A stretch of DNA of 64,000 nucleotides from Micromonospora inyonensis (GCF_900091415.1 NZ_FMHU01000002.1:1240001-1304000), one strand, 5' to 3'. Counted from the stretch's first letter, positions 29,901 through 37,971 are shown. The notes: generated by a model from the letters alone, not told the origin. Made by a program: numbers and translations.

Positions 29901-30381
29901 CCTGCCGCCGCACATGCTGCCCGACCCCATCGTCGTCACGTCGGAGCTGCCGCTTACCGTGAACGGCAAGGTCGACCGCGCGGCGCTCACGGCCCTTGCC
30001 GAGGCCCGCCCGGTGGCCGAGCGGCACGCGGTCCCCGAGACGCCCCTGCAGAAGCTCGTCGCCCACGTCTGGGAGCAGGCCCTCCAGTCCGGCCCGGTCG
30101 GGCTGCACGACGACTACTTCCAGCTCGGCGGCGACTCCGTGCTCGCCACGGTGATCACCGCGCGCCTGCGCGCGGCCCTCGACACCGACGACGTCCGCAT
30201 CCACGACGTGCTGGGTTCGCTCACCGTCGCCCGGCTCGCGGAGGCGCTGCTCCGCCGGGCCGCTGACCCGGCGATCCTGACCACCACGGCGGAGATCTAC
30301 CTGGAGGTCGAGGCCCTCACCGAGGACCAGCTCGCGGCCGAGCTGGGGGAGAGCGACGACAGCGGCGTACCACGTAGCTGA
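26911..30381 (+). CDS. siderophore starter NRPS, ArCP-Cy-A(Cys-like)-T
   Basis: First NRPS of the siderophore line (1156 residues). Order: aryl carrier protein (LGLDSLKLM, Ser near residue 34), heterocyclization domain whose DMVAADARS fits the Cy motif DxxxxDxxS near 225, adenylation domain (LFTSGSTGEPKG near 690, catalytic Lys in LTVNGKVDRAAL), and carrier domain (LGGDSVLATV near 1073), then a short acidic tail. Specificity residues read about DLFNLGLIH, closest to the Cys code DLYNLSLIW, so a salicyl-thiazoline is likely. Ser or Thr, giving an oxazoline, cannot be excluded. There is no reductase or methyltransferase domain. GTG start with AAAGG upstream. Confidence 0.92.
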   Translation: MSTQDDLRRFVPELLGSDIAPDDDDHLIALGLDSLKLMRIAGLLRQRGVQVSFADLIATPTLGAWTALLAAATPSGDPTSAGDAGAATVAEGEPFPLAPMQHAYWVGRGAAQQLGAVAAHLYTEFDGHDVDPARLGAALAALAEHHHMLRARILDDGQQVVEPWRHGTELPVLDLREAAPDQVATATAALREQMSHQLLAVEQGRMLDVRVTLLPERRTRVHVDIDMVAADARSYRMLLADLVRLYEHPDQPLPALDYQYAQYLAHRRTERPRPADVRWWQKRIPDLPGAPELPTRPDGRRTDPHRVVRLHRWLDPKTRAGLVRQARRHAVTPAVAVATVFAEVLGAWSGVPRFLLNVPMFDRQPVHPDVERLVGDFTSSVLLPVDVSRSVDFVERAQDVQQSMHDAVAHSSYPGLDVLRDLSREHGTQVLAPVVFTSALDLGELFGAEVERVLGEPVHIISQGPQVVLDAQVTELHGGLLVNWDVRVDALPDGVADEMFAAFGDLLGRVADGTAWDDPVGDLRPAGCRSVREQVNATAGPSPRQPLHHAFFARAADEPDRPAVVTAAGTALTYGQLADRALRLARTLADRGVRTGDAVAIRLPKGPEQVVAVLGVLAAGAHYVPVGVEQPAERVRRIRERAGTTVVVAEHATGDDEIGYALAVATGHPAPAPVLADPADVAYVLFTSGSTGEPKGVEVSHRAAANTVDDLVERLGLDADDRTLALSALDFDLSVFDLFAPLSVGGAVVTVDESTRRDATAWAALVRDRAVTLLNCVPSLLDMLLTAGRAEPLGDSLRVVLLGGDWVGVDLPGRLRSQVPGCRFLGLGGTTETAIHSTIQEVHDGVVPAEWASVPYGTPLRNVRCRVVDPQGRDCPDWVPGELWIGGAGVADGYRADPDRTADRFVTVDGTRWYRTGDRARYWPDGTIEFLGRADDQVKIRGFRIELGEIEAALGDHPGVRQAVALVLRGTGAPRLAAVAVTAGVTAEDLAAHAALRLPPHMLPDPIVVTSELPLTVNGKVDRAALTALAEARPVAERHAVPETPLQKLVAHVWEQALQSGPVGLHDDYFQLGGDSVLATVITARLRAALDTDDVRIHDVLGSLTVARLAEALLRRAADPAILTTTAEIYLEVEALTEDQLAAELGESDDSGVPRS

Positions 30382-30640
30382 ACTCCTGTTCTCGCGGATG
30401 GCCACGTGGCCAGAGCGGGGCGAGCCGCTCACCGCCGAGCGGGTCCGCCGCCGGTCACCTTCCCGGCACCGGTCGATCCCAAGGCGGTGCCGGGCGGGGT
30501 CAGATGGCGCCATCGTGGTGCGAGGTTGTCGATCATGGCGTCGACGCCGACTCCTGCGCGTGTTCGACGACGCCGTTCTTGAATCCGGCGTCGACCCAGT
30601 TCGCGCGATCACGAACGTGTTGAACGCGTACGCTGCCGTG

Positions 30641-31033
30641 GTGCAGATCGACTTGGTTGCCCTGATCGTCGACGAGTACGACCCTGCGATCACGTTCTTC
30701 ACCGACGTACTCGGCTTTGACCTCGTCGAGGACTCCCCATCGCTGACCGATGACGGGCGACCCAAGCGGTGGGTCGTCGTTCGGCCGCCGGGAGCCCAGA
30801 CCGGGATTCTGCTCGCCCGCGCAGACGGAGAACTCCAGCGTGCCGCTGTCGGTAACCAGGCAGCCGGCCGGGTCGGGCTCTTCCTCCGTGTCGACGACTT
30901 CGACGCCGCTTACCTGCGCATGGCGCAGGCCGGTGTCACCTTCGTCCGGGAACCGCGGACCGAACCCTATGGCCGGGTCGCGGTTTTTCTCGACATCGCC
31001 GGCAACCGGTGGGACCTTCTCGGCGCCACCTGA
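30641..31033 (+). CDS. VOC/glyoxalase-fold protein
   Basis: A 130-residue vicinal-oxygen-chelate protein, with VALIVDEYDPAITFFTDVLG at the start, a central VGLFLRVDDFDAAYLRM strand-helix, and RVAVFLDIAGNRWDLLG at the end. Such proteins include glyoxalases, drug-binding resistance proteins and many of unknown role. The GTG at 30641 is chosen because the fold begins there; the open frame upstream has no family similarity. It may be a resistance or housekeeping gene beside the siderophore locus. The 259 bases between the NRPS and this gene hold no supported feature. Confidence 0.75.
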   Translation: MQIDLVALIVDEYDPAITFFTDVLGFDLVEDSPSLTDDGRPKRWVVVRPPGAQTGILLARADGELQRAAVGNQAAGRVGLFLRVDDFDAAYLRMAQAGVTFVREPRTEPYGRVAVFLDIAGNRWDLLGAT

Positions 31034-31065
31034 CGTCGCCGCGCCCGCCAGCCGGGGCGCCAGGG

Positions 31066-32193
31066 TCACACAATCTGTGCTGCCGGCTCGGCGGGGCGCG
31101 GGTCGAAGAAGCGGATGATGTCGTCGGCTGCGGTGGGGGACAGCATCATCGCCTGGACTCGTGCGGACATTTCGGCGATCGGGCGGATTCTGGTGAACAT
31201 CGCCTCCTCGTACGTCCGGATCGCTGAGTCGGGGTCGGCGGGGTTGGCGACGAGTTCGGCGGCGAGTTCGGCAGCGTCGAGCATGGCCTGGTTGGCGCCC
31301 TCGCCGACCGGCGGCATGAGGTGCGCGGCATCACCGATGAGGGTGATGCCCGGTTGGTGGGCCCAGCGTGTACCGGTGGGCATGGCCTCGATCCTGCGTG
31401 GGCTCGGCGGGCTGTCGCCGGCCTCGATGAGTGCGGTGAGGCTGGGGTTCCAGCCGTCGAACATGTCCAGTAGGGCGCGCTTGCTGCGGTAGGTGTCTGT
31501 GTGGCGGTCGTCCGCGCGTAGGGAGATCCCGACTCGGATGCTGCCGTCGCCGAGCCGTTGTGCTGCCAGGATCTGGTTGACGCCGACGCACCAGAGGTTT
31601 CCGGGGCCGACCAGATCGGCGAGATCCGGATGGCGCCGGTCGGCGTCGCTGATGCTCAGCTCTACCAAAGTGGCCACGTAGGACAATCCTGCGTCGGTGA
31701 GCAGCGACCGGACGACCGAGCGTGCGCCGTCCGCGCCGACGAGGACGTCGCAGTCGGCGCTGTGGCCGCCATCGAACGTCAGTCGGAACCCTCCGTCGGG
31801 TCGTGGCGTCGCCGCGACGATCCGGTGCTGCCACGCGACCGCGTCGCCGGGGAGCGAATCGAGCAGGAGATCACGCAGTACGCTGCGGTCGATCTCGGGG
31901 CGTCCGGAGAACGAGCCGGGCTGTGGCTTGTGGTGCACGAGGGTGCGTCCGGCCGGGTCGAGGATGCGATGTTCCTCGCCTTCCGGCCGCGCCTCGGACC
32001 GGAATCGGCCGGCGAGACCTGCCGCGGCCAGGGCCTGTTGCCCGGACTCCGGGTGCAGGTCGAGCGATCCGCCCTGTGATCGCGCGGATCGGCTTGCCTC
32101 GCGTTCGTACACCATCGCGCCGATGCCGTGCAGGTGCAGGATTCGGGCCAGCGTCAGGCCGCCGAGGCCACCGCCGGCGATCGCAATTCGCAT
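31066..32193 (-). CDS. FAD-dependent monooxygenase, Tet(X)-like
   Basis: Class A flavoprotein hydroxylase of 375 residues. It has the N-terminal FAD site RIAIAGGGLGGLTLARIL, then GGSLDLHPESGQQALAAAGL, RPEIDRSVLRDLLLDSL, the DG motif DVLVGADGARSVVR, and the second FAD motif GITLIGDAAHLMPPVGEGAN. The run of shared segments is closest to Tet(X), the tetracycline-inactivating enzyme, though actinobacterial relatives often have unknown substrates. The ATG at 32193 is the natural start; the open frame above it runs into the divergent regulator. It faces a TetR gene only 30 bases away, the standard layout of an inducible detoxification pair. Confidence 0.85.
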   Translation of the reverse strand: MRIAIAGGGLGGLTLARILHLHGIGAMVYEREASRSARSQGGSLDLHPESGQQALAAAGLAGRFRSEARPEGEEHRILDPAGRTLVHHKPQPGSFSGRPEIDRSVLRDLLLDSLPGDAVAWQHRIVAATPRPDGGFRLTFDGGHSADCDVLVGADGARSVVRSLLTDAGLSYVATLVELSISDADRRHPDLADLVGPGNLWCVGVNQILAAQRLGDGSIRVGISLRADDRHTDTYRSKRALLDMFDGWNPSLTALIEAGDSPPSPRRIEAMPTGTRWAHQPGITLIGDAAHLMPPVGEGANQAMLDAAELAAELVANPADPDSAIRTYEEAMFTRIRPIAEMSARVQAMMLSPTAADDIIRFFDPRPAEPAAQIV

Positions 32194-32209
32194 CAGCTTC
32201 TCCGTTACC

Positions 32210-32238
32210 GTACGCTGTATCTTATGGATACGCCGTAC
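32210..32238. promoter_or_regulatory. putative TetR operator overlapping regulator start codon
   Basis: A 29-bp imperfect inverted repeat has 12-base arms (GTACGCTGTATC and GATACGCCGTAC, two mismatches) and a 5-base spacer. The ATG of the TetR gene lies in the spacer, and the Tet(X)-like start is 17 bases away. It is well placed to repress both genes at once. Confidence 0.6.
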
Positions 32239-32949
32239 AGTAGCGCACCGCTGCCCGTCTGGGAACGGCCCGAGCCTCAGCCGCGGGCGGCGCCGGTGCC
32301 GCTGAGCCGCGCGAAGATCGCCGCCACAGCGATCCGGCTCGCCGACGCACACGGCCTCGACGGGCTGTCGGTGCGCAAGATCGCCAAAGAGCTCGGTGTC
32401 GGTCCGATGCGGCTCTACGACTACGTGATCAACAGATCCGAACTGCTCGATCTGATGGTCGATACTGTGTATGCCCAGATCGCCGAGGCCGGCCAGCGCT
32501 CCGAGTGGCGCGCCACGGTGCTGGCCCTCGCCCAGGCGACCCGCGAAGCCGCCCTTGACCATGAGTGGTTCGCCGACCTGATCGGCGGAAGGCCGCACTT
32601 GGGACCGCACGCCCTCGCCGTGGGTGAATCGACCGCGGCGGCGCTCAGTCAGGCCCCCGGTGTGCGTGGTATCGACGACCTTCAGCGGGCGTTGGGTGCC
32701 CTCGACGCGTTCGTCGTCGGGGCGCTCCGCAGGGAGATCACCGAGCGCCGCGCCGCCCGTTCGACCGGCACCGACGTGTCCGCCTGGCAGGCCGCCCTCG
32801 GGCCCTACCTGACACGCATGCTCGAAACGGGCCGCTACCCCACCGTCGCCCGGCTCGTCATCGACGGTGCCCACCTCAACGCCGAGGAAGCCTTCCACCA
32901 CAACCTGACCACAATCCTGGACGGCATCACCAGCCACCCCCGCACGTGA
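32224..32949 (+). CDS. TetR-family repressor (TetR_C type)
   Basis: One-component regulator of 241 residues. An N-terminal LPVWERPEPQ segment typical of this subgroup precedes the helix-turn-helix (KIAATAIRLADAHGLDGLSV, then RKIAKELGVGPMRLYDYV). The C-terminal ligand domain resembles the TetR_C family, with EWFADLIGGRPHLGPHAL and a later TRMLETGRYPTVARL. I infer control of the divergent flavin monooxygenase in response to that enzyme's substrate. The start is inside a putative operator, and the conserved N-terminal segment supports this ATG over the longer open frame. Confidence 0.85.
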   Translation: MDTPYSSAPLPVWERPEPQPRAAPVPLSRAKIAATAIRLADAHGLDGLSVRKIAKELGVGPMRLYDYVINRSELLDLMVDTVYAQIAEAGQRSEWRATVLALAQATREAALDHEWFADLIGGRPHLGPHALAVGESTAAALSQAPGVRGIDDLQRALGALDAFVVGALRREITERRAARSTGTDVSAWQAALGPYLTRMLETGRYPTVARLVIDGAHLNAEEAFHHNLTTILDGITSHPRT

Positions 32950-33326
32950 CCTACTGCTCGCAGGTCGGTACCGGCTCGACAACGGTACACATCGATCAAA
33001 AGCAGGGCCCTGGGTCCCGGCAATCCCGATACGCGCGCTGGCCCATTCCTGTGCCGGTCCTGCTGACATGGGAACGATCATGCAAGATTCCCATTGTGGA
33101 AAGTTTCCTCCCGGTTCGCTCGCATCCTGAGACGCCGGCTGCCCCTCACCATATTTACAGACTGAAATGGACTGATCGCACTCCGGAAGGGGTTCAACAG
33201 CGCGGACTGCCGGGCGTACGCATGGCCGAAGGTGAGGTGAGGATCTCCGGCCATCTGGGAGAGCGAGATGGCTGGACCGTGGATGACGGTCGATCTGGCG
33301 GCTGCGGCGTACATGAAGGCGGTGTC
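32950..33326 (+). other. non-coding leader with inverted repeat upstream of LuxR-type gene
   Basis: These 377 bases carry no convincing gene, although the downstream frame stays open through most of them without family similarity. They contain a 7-bp inverted repeat ATGGGAA-N13-TTCCCAT at 33068-33094 and a locally AT-richer patch (CCATATTTACAGACTGAAAT) near 33150. Together these suggest a promoter and possible operator for the LuxR-type regulator. Confidence 0.4.
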
Positions 33327-34037
33327 ATGACCTCTGCAAACAACGGGTCGCCTATCGACGGCCCGATCCGGATCCTGCTCTGCGACTCGCAGCCGATGAC
33401 CCGTATCGGTCTGAAGACTATCCTGTCCGAGTGCCCCGACATCCTTGTCGTGGGAGAGACAGCCAACGGCGAGCAGGCGGTGCGGGCGGCCCGGCGGCTC
33501 CAGCCCAACATCGTCCTTGCCGATGCCGACCTGACCGGCCTCGACGCGGTGACGCTGACCGAGCGGATCACCAGCGTGGACCTCCAGGGCGACACCGTCA
33601 GGCGGGCGGCTGTCGTATTGATGATTTCCAACATCGACGGTAACGTGTTCGAGGCATTGCGGGTAGGCGCGTCCGGCGTTCTCCTCAAGACGTGTGACGT
33701 GGACGAACTCATCTGGGCCGTGAAGGTTGTCCGGGAGGGCAACCGCTTCCTCGCACCGCAGATCATCGGCGACATCCTCGACCACATCTTCGGCTTCACC
33801 CTCACCCGCGCCGGCAACCTGGCGCTGGAAAGCCTGACCCTGCGCGAACGCGAGGTACTGGATCTCGTGTCGAAGGGCATGAGCAACCAGGAAATCGGGA
33901 AGCGGCTGCACATCGGCGAGCCGACGGTGAAATACCACGTGTCCCAGACGCTACGCAAACTCGACCTGCGCGACCGGGTCCAGGCGGTCGCGTTCGCGTA
34001 CCGCAACGGGCTGGTCGATCGCGAGCTGCCCGGCTAG
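33327..34037 (+). CDS. LuxR/NarL-type response regulator, orphan
   Basis: DNA-binding regulator of 236 residues with an N-terminal receiver domain and a C-terminal LuxR helix-turn-helix (SLTLREREVLDLVSKGMSNQ, then IGKRLHIGEPTVKYHVSQTL). The receiver keeps a phospho-acceptor-like Asp in VLADADLTGLD and a Lys in GVLLKTCD. The acidic pair is reduced to ILLCDSQ instead of the usual DD, so phosphorylation is uncertain. No sensor kinase is nearby. Its position just before the second NRPS cluster makes it the best candidate for a pathway-specific activator. The ATG at 33327 starts exactly at the receiver fold. Confidence 0.85.
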   Translation: MTSANNGSPIDGPIRILLCDSQPMTRIGLKTILSECPDILVVGETANGEQAVRAARRLQPNIVLADADLTGLDAVTLTERITSVDLQGDTVRRAAVVLMISNIDGNVFEALRVGASGVLLKTCDVDELIWAVKVVREGNRFLAPQIIGDILDHIFGFTLTRAGNLALESLTLREREVLDLVSKGMSNQEIGKRLHIGEPTVKYHVSQTLRKLDLRDRVQAVAFAYRNGLVDRELPG

Positions 34038-34142
34038 GCCACAGTCGACCGAGGTCTAGGGCGCGGCCGGACTTACGACGGGGGCGGGGCGCGGGCCGGC
34101 GCCGATAGCGTCGGAGGCCAGACAGGGCCACAGGGAGGTGAC

Positions 34143-34475
34143 GTGCGCAACCGCAGCCGGGCGCGGCCGATCGTGCCTCTCACCGTATCGCGATCGCCGG
34201 CCGAGCCGGTCATAGCGGATGCCATTGGACTGGTCGCCGCTCAGCTGGCTGGCCTCGCCGCCGGGCTGCGGGCCGCCGACCGGGCCGATCCCCGTCACGA
34301 AGCGTTGTTGTGTCTGGTGGAGAGCGCCTGCCAAGCGGCCGGCGCGCTCGAGACCACCGCCGGCGACCGCACGGTCGACCTGTTGGAGGAGGCGCTCGCG
34401 GCGGCTCGCGCGGCGGTCACCGCGGCGTCCTTCGCCCTCGTCGCCCAGGGCCGCTACGGCCCGCCGCCGGGCTGA
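34143..34475 (+). CDS. small hypothetical protein at start of second NRPS operon
   Basis: A 110-residue Ala-rich, probably all-helical protein of unknown family. The GTG start has GGGAGGTG directly upstream and the stop is 44 bases before the T-C-T NRPS start, so it appears to be the first gene of that operon. It has no signal peptide and no Cys-rich or enzymatic motif. It contains two predicted amphipathic helices (around residues 25-65 and 78-105). It could be a small partner of the dissociated NRPS, but nothing in the sequence proves a role. Confidence 0.6.
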   Translation: MRNRSRARPIVPLTVSRSPAEPVIADAIGLVAAQLAGLAAGLRAADRADPRHEALLCLVESACQAAGALETTAGDRTVDLLEEALAAARAAVTAASFALVAQGRYGPPPG

Positions 34476-34519
34476 ACCGGCCCGCGCCTCGATCCGGATC
34501 CGCGAGGAGGAACACCACC

Positions 34520-36448
34520 ATGCCCCCCAACACCGCCGGTCCGGCTGCGGCGCGGACCCTGGACGCCCTGGCACAGTTGTGGTCCACCGCGCTGCGGAGC
34601 GAGGAAATCGGGCTCGACGACAACTTCTTCGCCCTCGGCGGCAGCTCCGTCCAGGCACTCGAGGTCGCGGCCCGCATCCGCGAGGACCTTGGCGTCGACG
34701 TCCCCGTCGACCTGCTGTTCTCGGTGCCGACCATCCGCGAGGCCGCCCATCTGGTCGAGTCGGCCGAGCCCGTCGAGAGCACCGGATCGAGCGCGGCCGC
34801 GCCGGCCGGGCCGCCGGTGGCCTCACCCGCCCAGGAGCGCATCTGGTTCGCCGAGCAATGGCAGCCCGGTACGGCGGCGTACCACATGCCGTGGGCGATC
34901 GACATCAGTGGCCCGCTCGACCGGGCGGCCCTGCTCGCCGCGATCGACGACCTCGTCGCACGGCACGCGATCCTCCGTACCGGCTTCGGCGAATCCCGGC
35001 CCGAACCCCGGGTCCTCGGCGGCCTCCGCGTTCCGGTACGCGAGCACGACCTACGGACCGTCCCGGAACAGTCGCGCCGCTCGGTCGCCGACAACCTCCT
35101 GCGCGACCTGGCTCGCCGCCCGTTCGACCTGTCCGGCCCGCTGCTGCGCGCCGACATGCTGGTCGTGGCCCCGGATTCCCACATCCTCCTGCTCACCCAG
35201 CACCATCTGACCGGCGACGGCTGGTCGACACGGCTCCTGGTCGCCGAACTCGCCCAGCGCTACGCCGACCACACGGCCGGCCGCGCGACGCCCCCGGCAC
35301 CGGAGGATCCCTACGCCCGCTTCGCCGCCTGGCAGCAGCAGGCAGTCTGCGACGGCAGCTTCGATGCCGACGTGGCGTACTGGTCGGAGATGCTGTCGGG
35401 CGCGCCCGCCCAGCCCGTCACGGTGCCGGCTACGCGGTCCGGGCCGAGCGGTGGGCGCACCCGGGAGTTCGAACTCGACGCGAGCCGGATCCGGACGGCG
35501 AGCCGGGAGCTGGCCGCGACGCCGTTCACCTACCTGGCCGCCGTGACCGCGGCGCTGCTGCACGCACGCACCGGGCAACGCGACATCGTACTCGGGACGA
35601 CCAGCGCGAACCGGGAACGGACTGAGGTGGCCGCGGTCATCGGCCCGGTCTTCAACCTGTTGCCGCTGCGGTTGCCGGTGCCGGTCGACGCGACCTTCGC
35701 GAGCCTGGTCGGCGCGGCGCAGCCGGTCGTCCTGGGGGCCTTCGCCCACCAGGACGCGCCGTTCGACCTGCTGGTGCGCCGCCTCGTGCCGGAACGGACG
35801 CTGAACGCGCCGCCGTTGTTCCGCGTGCTGGTCGAGTTCGCGCCGCACGTCGCCGACGCTGATCCGGCCGGCACGCACTGGCGGGCTGCCCTGGTGGACA
35901 CCGGTGCCGCCAAGTACGACCTGGCGTTCACCATCACCGACGAGGGCGACCGATTCGGTGGGCGGCTCACCTACGACACCGGCCGCTACGGCGAATCCGA
36001 CGCGGAGGAGATCCTGACGGGCTGGCTCGACCTGCTCGACCGGTACGCCGAGGACCCACGCCGTTTGCTGAGCACGCCGCGGACGGAACCCGCGACGCCG
36101 GCCGTCACCGCCGCGACGGCCGCCGACGAGCCGGTGGAAAGGCTGATCGCGGTGCTCTGGTCGGAGCTCCTCCACCGCGGCGTCGACAGCTTCGACCGGA
36201 CCGACAGCTTCTTCGCGCTCGGCGGAACCTCGCTGGAGATCGTGCGCCTGATGGCCTGGCTACGCGCGGAGATGCGTGTCTCGATCAACCCGATCAGCCT
36301 GTACGAGAAGCCGACGGTCGCCGCGCTCGCCGCCGCCGTCACGGCCGCCGAGCCCGCGCCCGGCCACGCCCGTGACCTCGCCCGCGTCCTGCTGCGCCTG
36401 CGCGCGGCCGGGTCGGACCGGTGGCACCCCGTCGGGGAGCTGCCGTGA
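34520..36448 (+). CDS. NRPS fragment T-C-T without adenylation domain
   Basis: A 642-residue protein with a carrier domain (FFALGGSSVQALEV, Ser near residue 50), one condensation domain (starts SPAQERIWFAEQW; QHHLTGDGWS near 230; DLLVRRLVPERTL later) and a second carrier domain (FFALGGTSLEIVRLM near 575). Both carrier Ser residues are present but there is no A domain, so both carriers must be charged in trans. The C domain probably joins the units on its two flanking carriers. ATG with a GAGGAGG SD. Its end overlaps the next gene by GTGA. Confidence 0.88.
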   Translation: MPPNTAGPAAARTLDALAQLWSTALRSEEIGLDDNFFALGGSSVQALEVAARIREDLGVDVPVDLLFSVPTIREAAHLVESAEPVESTGSSAAAPAGPPVASPAQERIWFAEQWQPGTAAYHMPWAIDISGPLDRAALLAAIDDLVARHAILRTGFGESRPEPRVLGGLRVPVREHDLRTVPEQSRRSVADNLLRDLARRPFDLSGPLLRADMLVVAPDSHILLLTQHHLTGDGWSTRLLVAELAQRYADHTAGRATPPAPEDPYARFAAWQQQAVCDGSFDADVAYWSEMLSGAPAQPVTVPATRSGPSGGRTREFELDASRIRTASRELAATPFTYLAAVTAALLHARTGQRDIVLGTTSANRERTEVAAVIGPVFNLLPLRLPVPVDATFASLVGAAQPVVLGAFAHQDAPFDLLVRRLVPERTLNAPPLFRVLVEFAPHVADADPAGTHWRAALVDTGAAKYDLAFTITDEGDRFGGRLTYDTGRYGESDAEEILTGWLDLLDRYAEDPRRLLSTPRTEPATPAVTAATAADEPVERLIAVLWSELLHRGVDSFDRTDSFFALGGTSLEIVRLMAWLRAEMRVSINPISLYEKPTVAALAAAVTAAEPAPGHARDLARVLLRLRAAGSDRWHPVGELP

Positions 36449-37971
36449 TCTTCGAGCTGAACCACGCACAGCGGCGCAACCTCTACCAGACGCCGCCGGA
36501 GCGGGTCTACACCATCACGGTGTCGCTCGATATACCTGGTGGCCTGCCGGTACGCCAGGTCCGGAACGCGCTGGCCCAGCTGGCGGACGTGCACGAGGCG
36601 CTGCGGTCCCGGCTGATCGACCCGGGTGGTCACCCTCGGCACGAGGTCACCGCTGCCGCCCGGTGTGAGATCGCCGTGTGCCTGATCCGCCGGATGGACG
36701 AGATCCCCGACATCACGGTCACCGATCCGGTGCCGGTCGACCCGACCGAGCACGCCGCCCGCGCCACGCTGTACACCCGGCACGGCCTGGTCCGTCACGT
36801 CATGCTGACCGTGTCGCACCTGTTCGCCGACGGGATGAGCCAGGGCGTCCTGCACCGGGACCTGTCGGCGCTGCTGCGTGGCGAGCCGATCGTCGGGGCC
36901 GATCGGCGCCGCCAGGTCAGCGACTACGCCGACGACCGTCTCGGCGACGTCACCCGGCGGAACACCGAGTACTGGCAGGCCGTCCTCGCCGACGCGCCCC
37001 GGGCCTGCACCTTCAGCGGTGCCGTACGCGGCGCGGAGGAACTGCTGCGAGTCAGTCGGCGCACCGACCGGCGGATACGGGGCGAGGTCGGCGAGGCCTC
37101 CCGCGAACTCGGCGTGTCGCCGTTCGCGGTCTGGGCCGCCGCCCTCAGCGCCCTCGTCGGTGTCTACACCGGGCAGCACCGGCAGGTGTTCCGCTCGGTG
37201 TCGGCCAACCGGTTCGACGACGCCGACGCGGCCGCCGTGGCCAACCTCGCCCAGCCCGTGTACATCCTGGTCGACGGCGAGCCCGGCGACACCCTGCGGC
37301 GGCGGGCCGAGCGCGTGCTGGAGGCCAGCCTGGCCGCCCACACGCACGGCGTGTTCGACTCCGTTGCCCTACTGGAGTGGCTCAACGAGCGGGAACGGCG
37401 CCGTGGCGCGGTCTTCCGGCCGGCGTTCGACCTCAACTTCCTGGTGCACGACGACGGTCTGCTGCCACCGGTCGGCGACGACGTCCAGCGCTGCCGGGTG
37501 ACTCCCGGGCGGGCCACCGCCGACCTGGCCGTGCAGGTCCAGCCCGGACCGACCACCCACGTCCGGGTCACCGCCGGGGAACCGGTCTGGGCCGGGCGTG
37601 GTCCCGGCGACATCGCGGCCGACCTGTTCGAGACGCTGCGGGCGTTCGGCGACGACCCCGACCGGGTCCCCGACGACCTGCCGATCAGTCCGCTCGTCAC
37701 GGCGGCCAGACTGATCACCGGCCACCGCAGCGGCGTGGCCATCGACCCGGAGGCCCAACTCGCTCTGCTCACCAGCGTCGCCGGGGTGCGTGCGGCGGAC
37801 TGGACCACCGCCGACGGCCGGGACGGGCTGCGTGTGCTGGCCCGAGTCGCCGCCGAGGCATGCCCCGACGAACTGATGCGTGCCTACACCGAACGGCAAC
37901 CGTGGGTGAGCGGTGCCGTGGTACCCGACGGGATCGTCGTCTACGACGCCGCGAAAGGAACGATGCGATGA
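36445..37971 (+). CDS. stand-alone condensation-domain protein
   Basis: A free-standing C-type acyltransferase of 508 residues. The N-terminal half shows a chloramphenicol-acetyltransferase-like fold, and the active-site motif reads SHLFADGMS: the second His and the DG are kept, but the first His of HHxxxDG is Ser. Later elements are FDLNFLVHDDG and a long C-terminal extension of about 120 residues without recognised domains. It likely forms an amide or ester bond between units carried by separate T domains. It is translationally coupled to both neighbours (GTGA and ATGA overlaps). Confidence 0.75.
   Translation: MIFELNHAQRRNLYQTPPERVYTITVSLDIPGGLPVRQVRNALAQLADVHEALRSRLIDPGGHPRHEVTAAARCEIAVCLIRRMDEIPDITVTDPVPVDPTEHAARATLYTRHGLVRHVMLTVSHLFADGMSQGVLHRDLSALLRGEPIVGADRRRQVSDYADDRLGDVTRRNTEYWQAVLADAPRACTFSGAVRGAEELLRVSRRTDRRIRGEVGEASRELGVSPFAVWAAALSALVGVYTGQHRQVFRSVSANRFDDADAAAVANLAQPVYILVDGEPGDTLRRRAERVLEASLAAHTHGVFDSVALLEWLNERERRRGAVFRPAFDLNFLVHDDGLLPPVGDDVQRCRVTPGRATADLAVQVQPGPTTHVRVTAGEPVWAGRGPGDIAADLFETLRAFGDDPDRVPDDLPISPLVTAARLITGHRSGVAIDPEAQLALLTSVAGVRAADWTTADGRDGLRVLARVAAEACPDELMRAYTERQPWVSGAVVPDGIVVYDAAKGTMR

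Noticed and set aside
30398..30640. N-terminal extension of the VOC protein
   Set aside because: It is Arg-rich and unlike any VOC protein; the fold starts at the GTG at 30641.
32946..33326. N-terminal extension of the LuxR-type protein
   Set aside because: The extra residues have no similarity to receiver domains, and the ATG at 33327 begins exactly at the fold.
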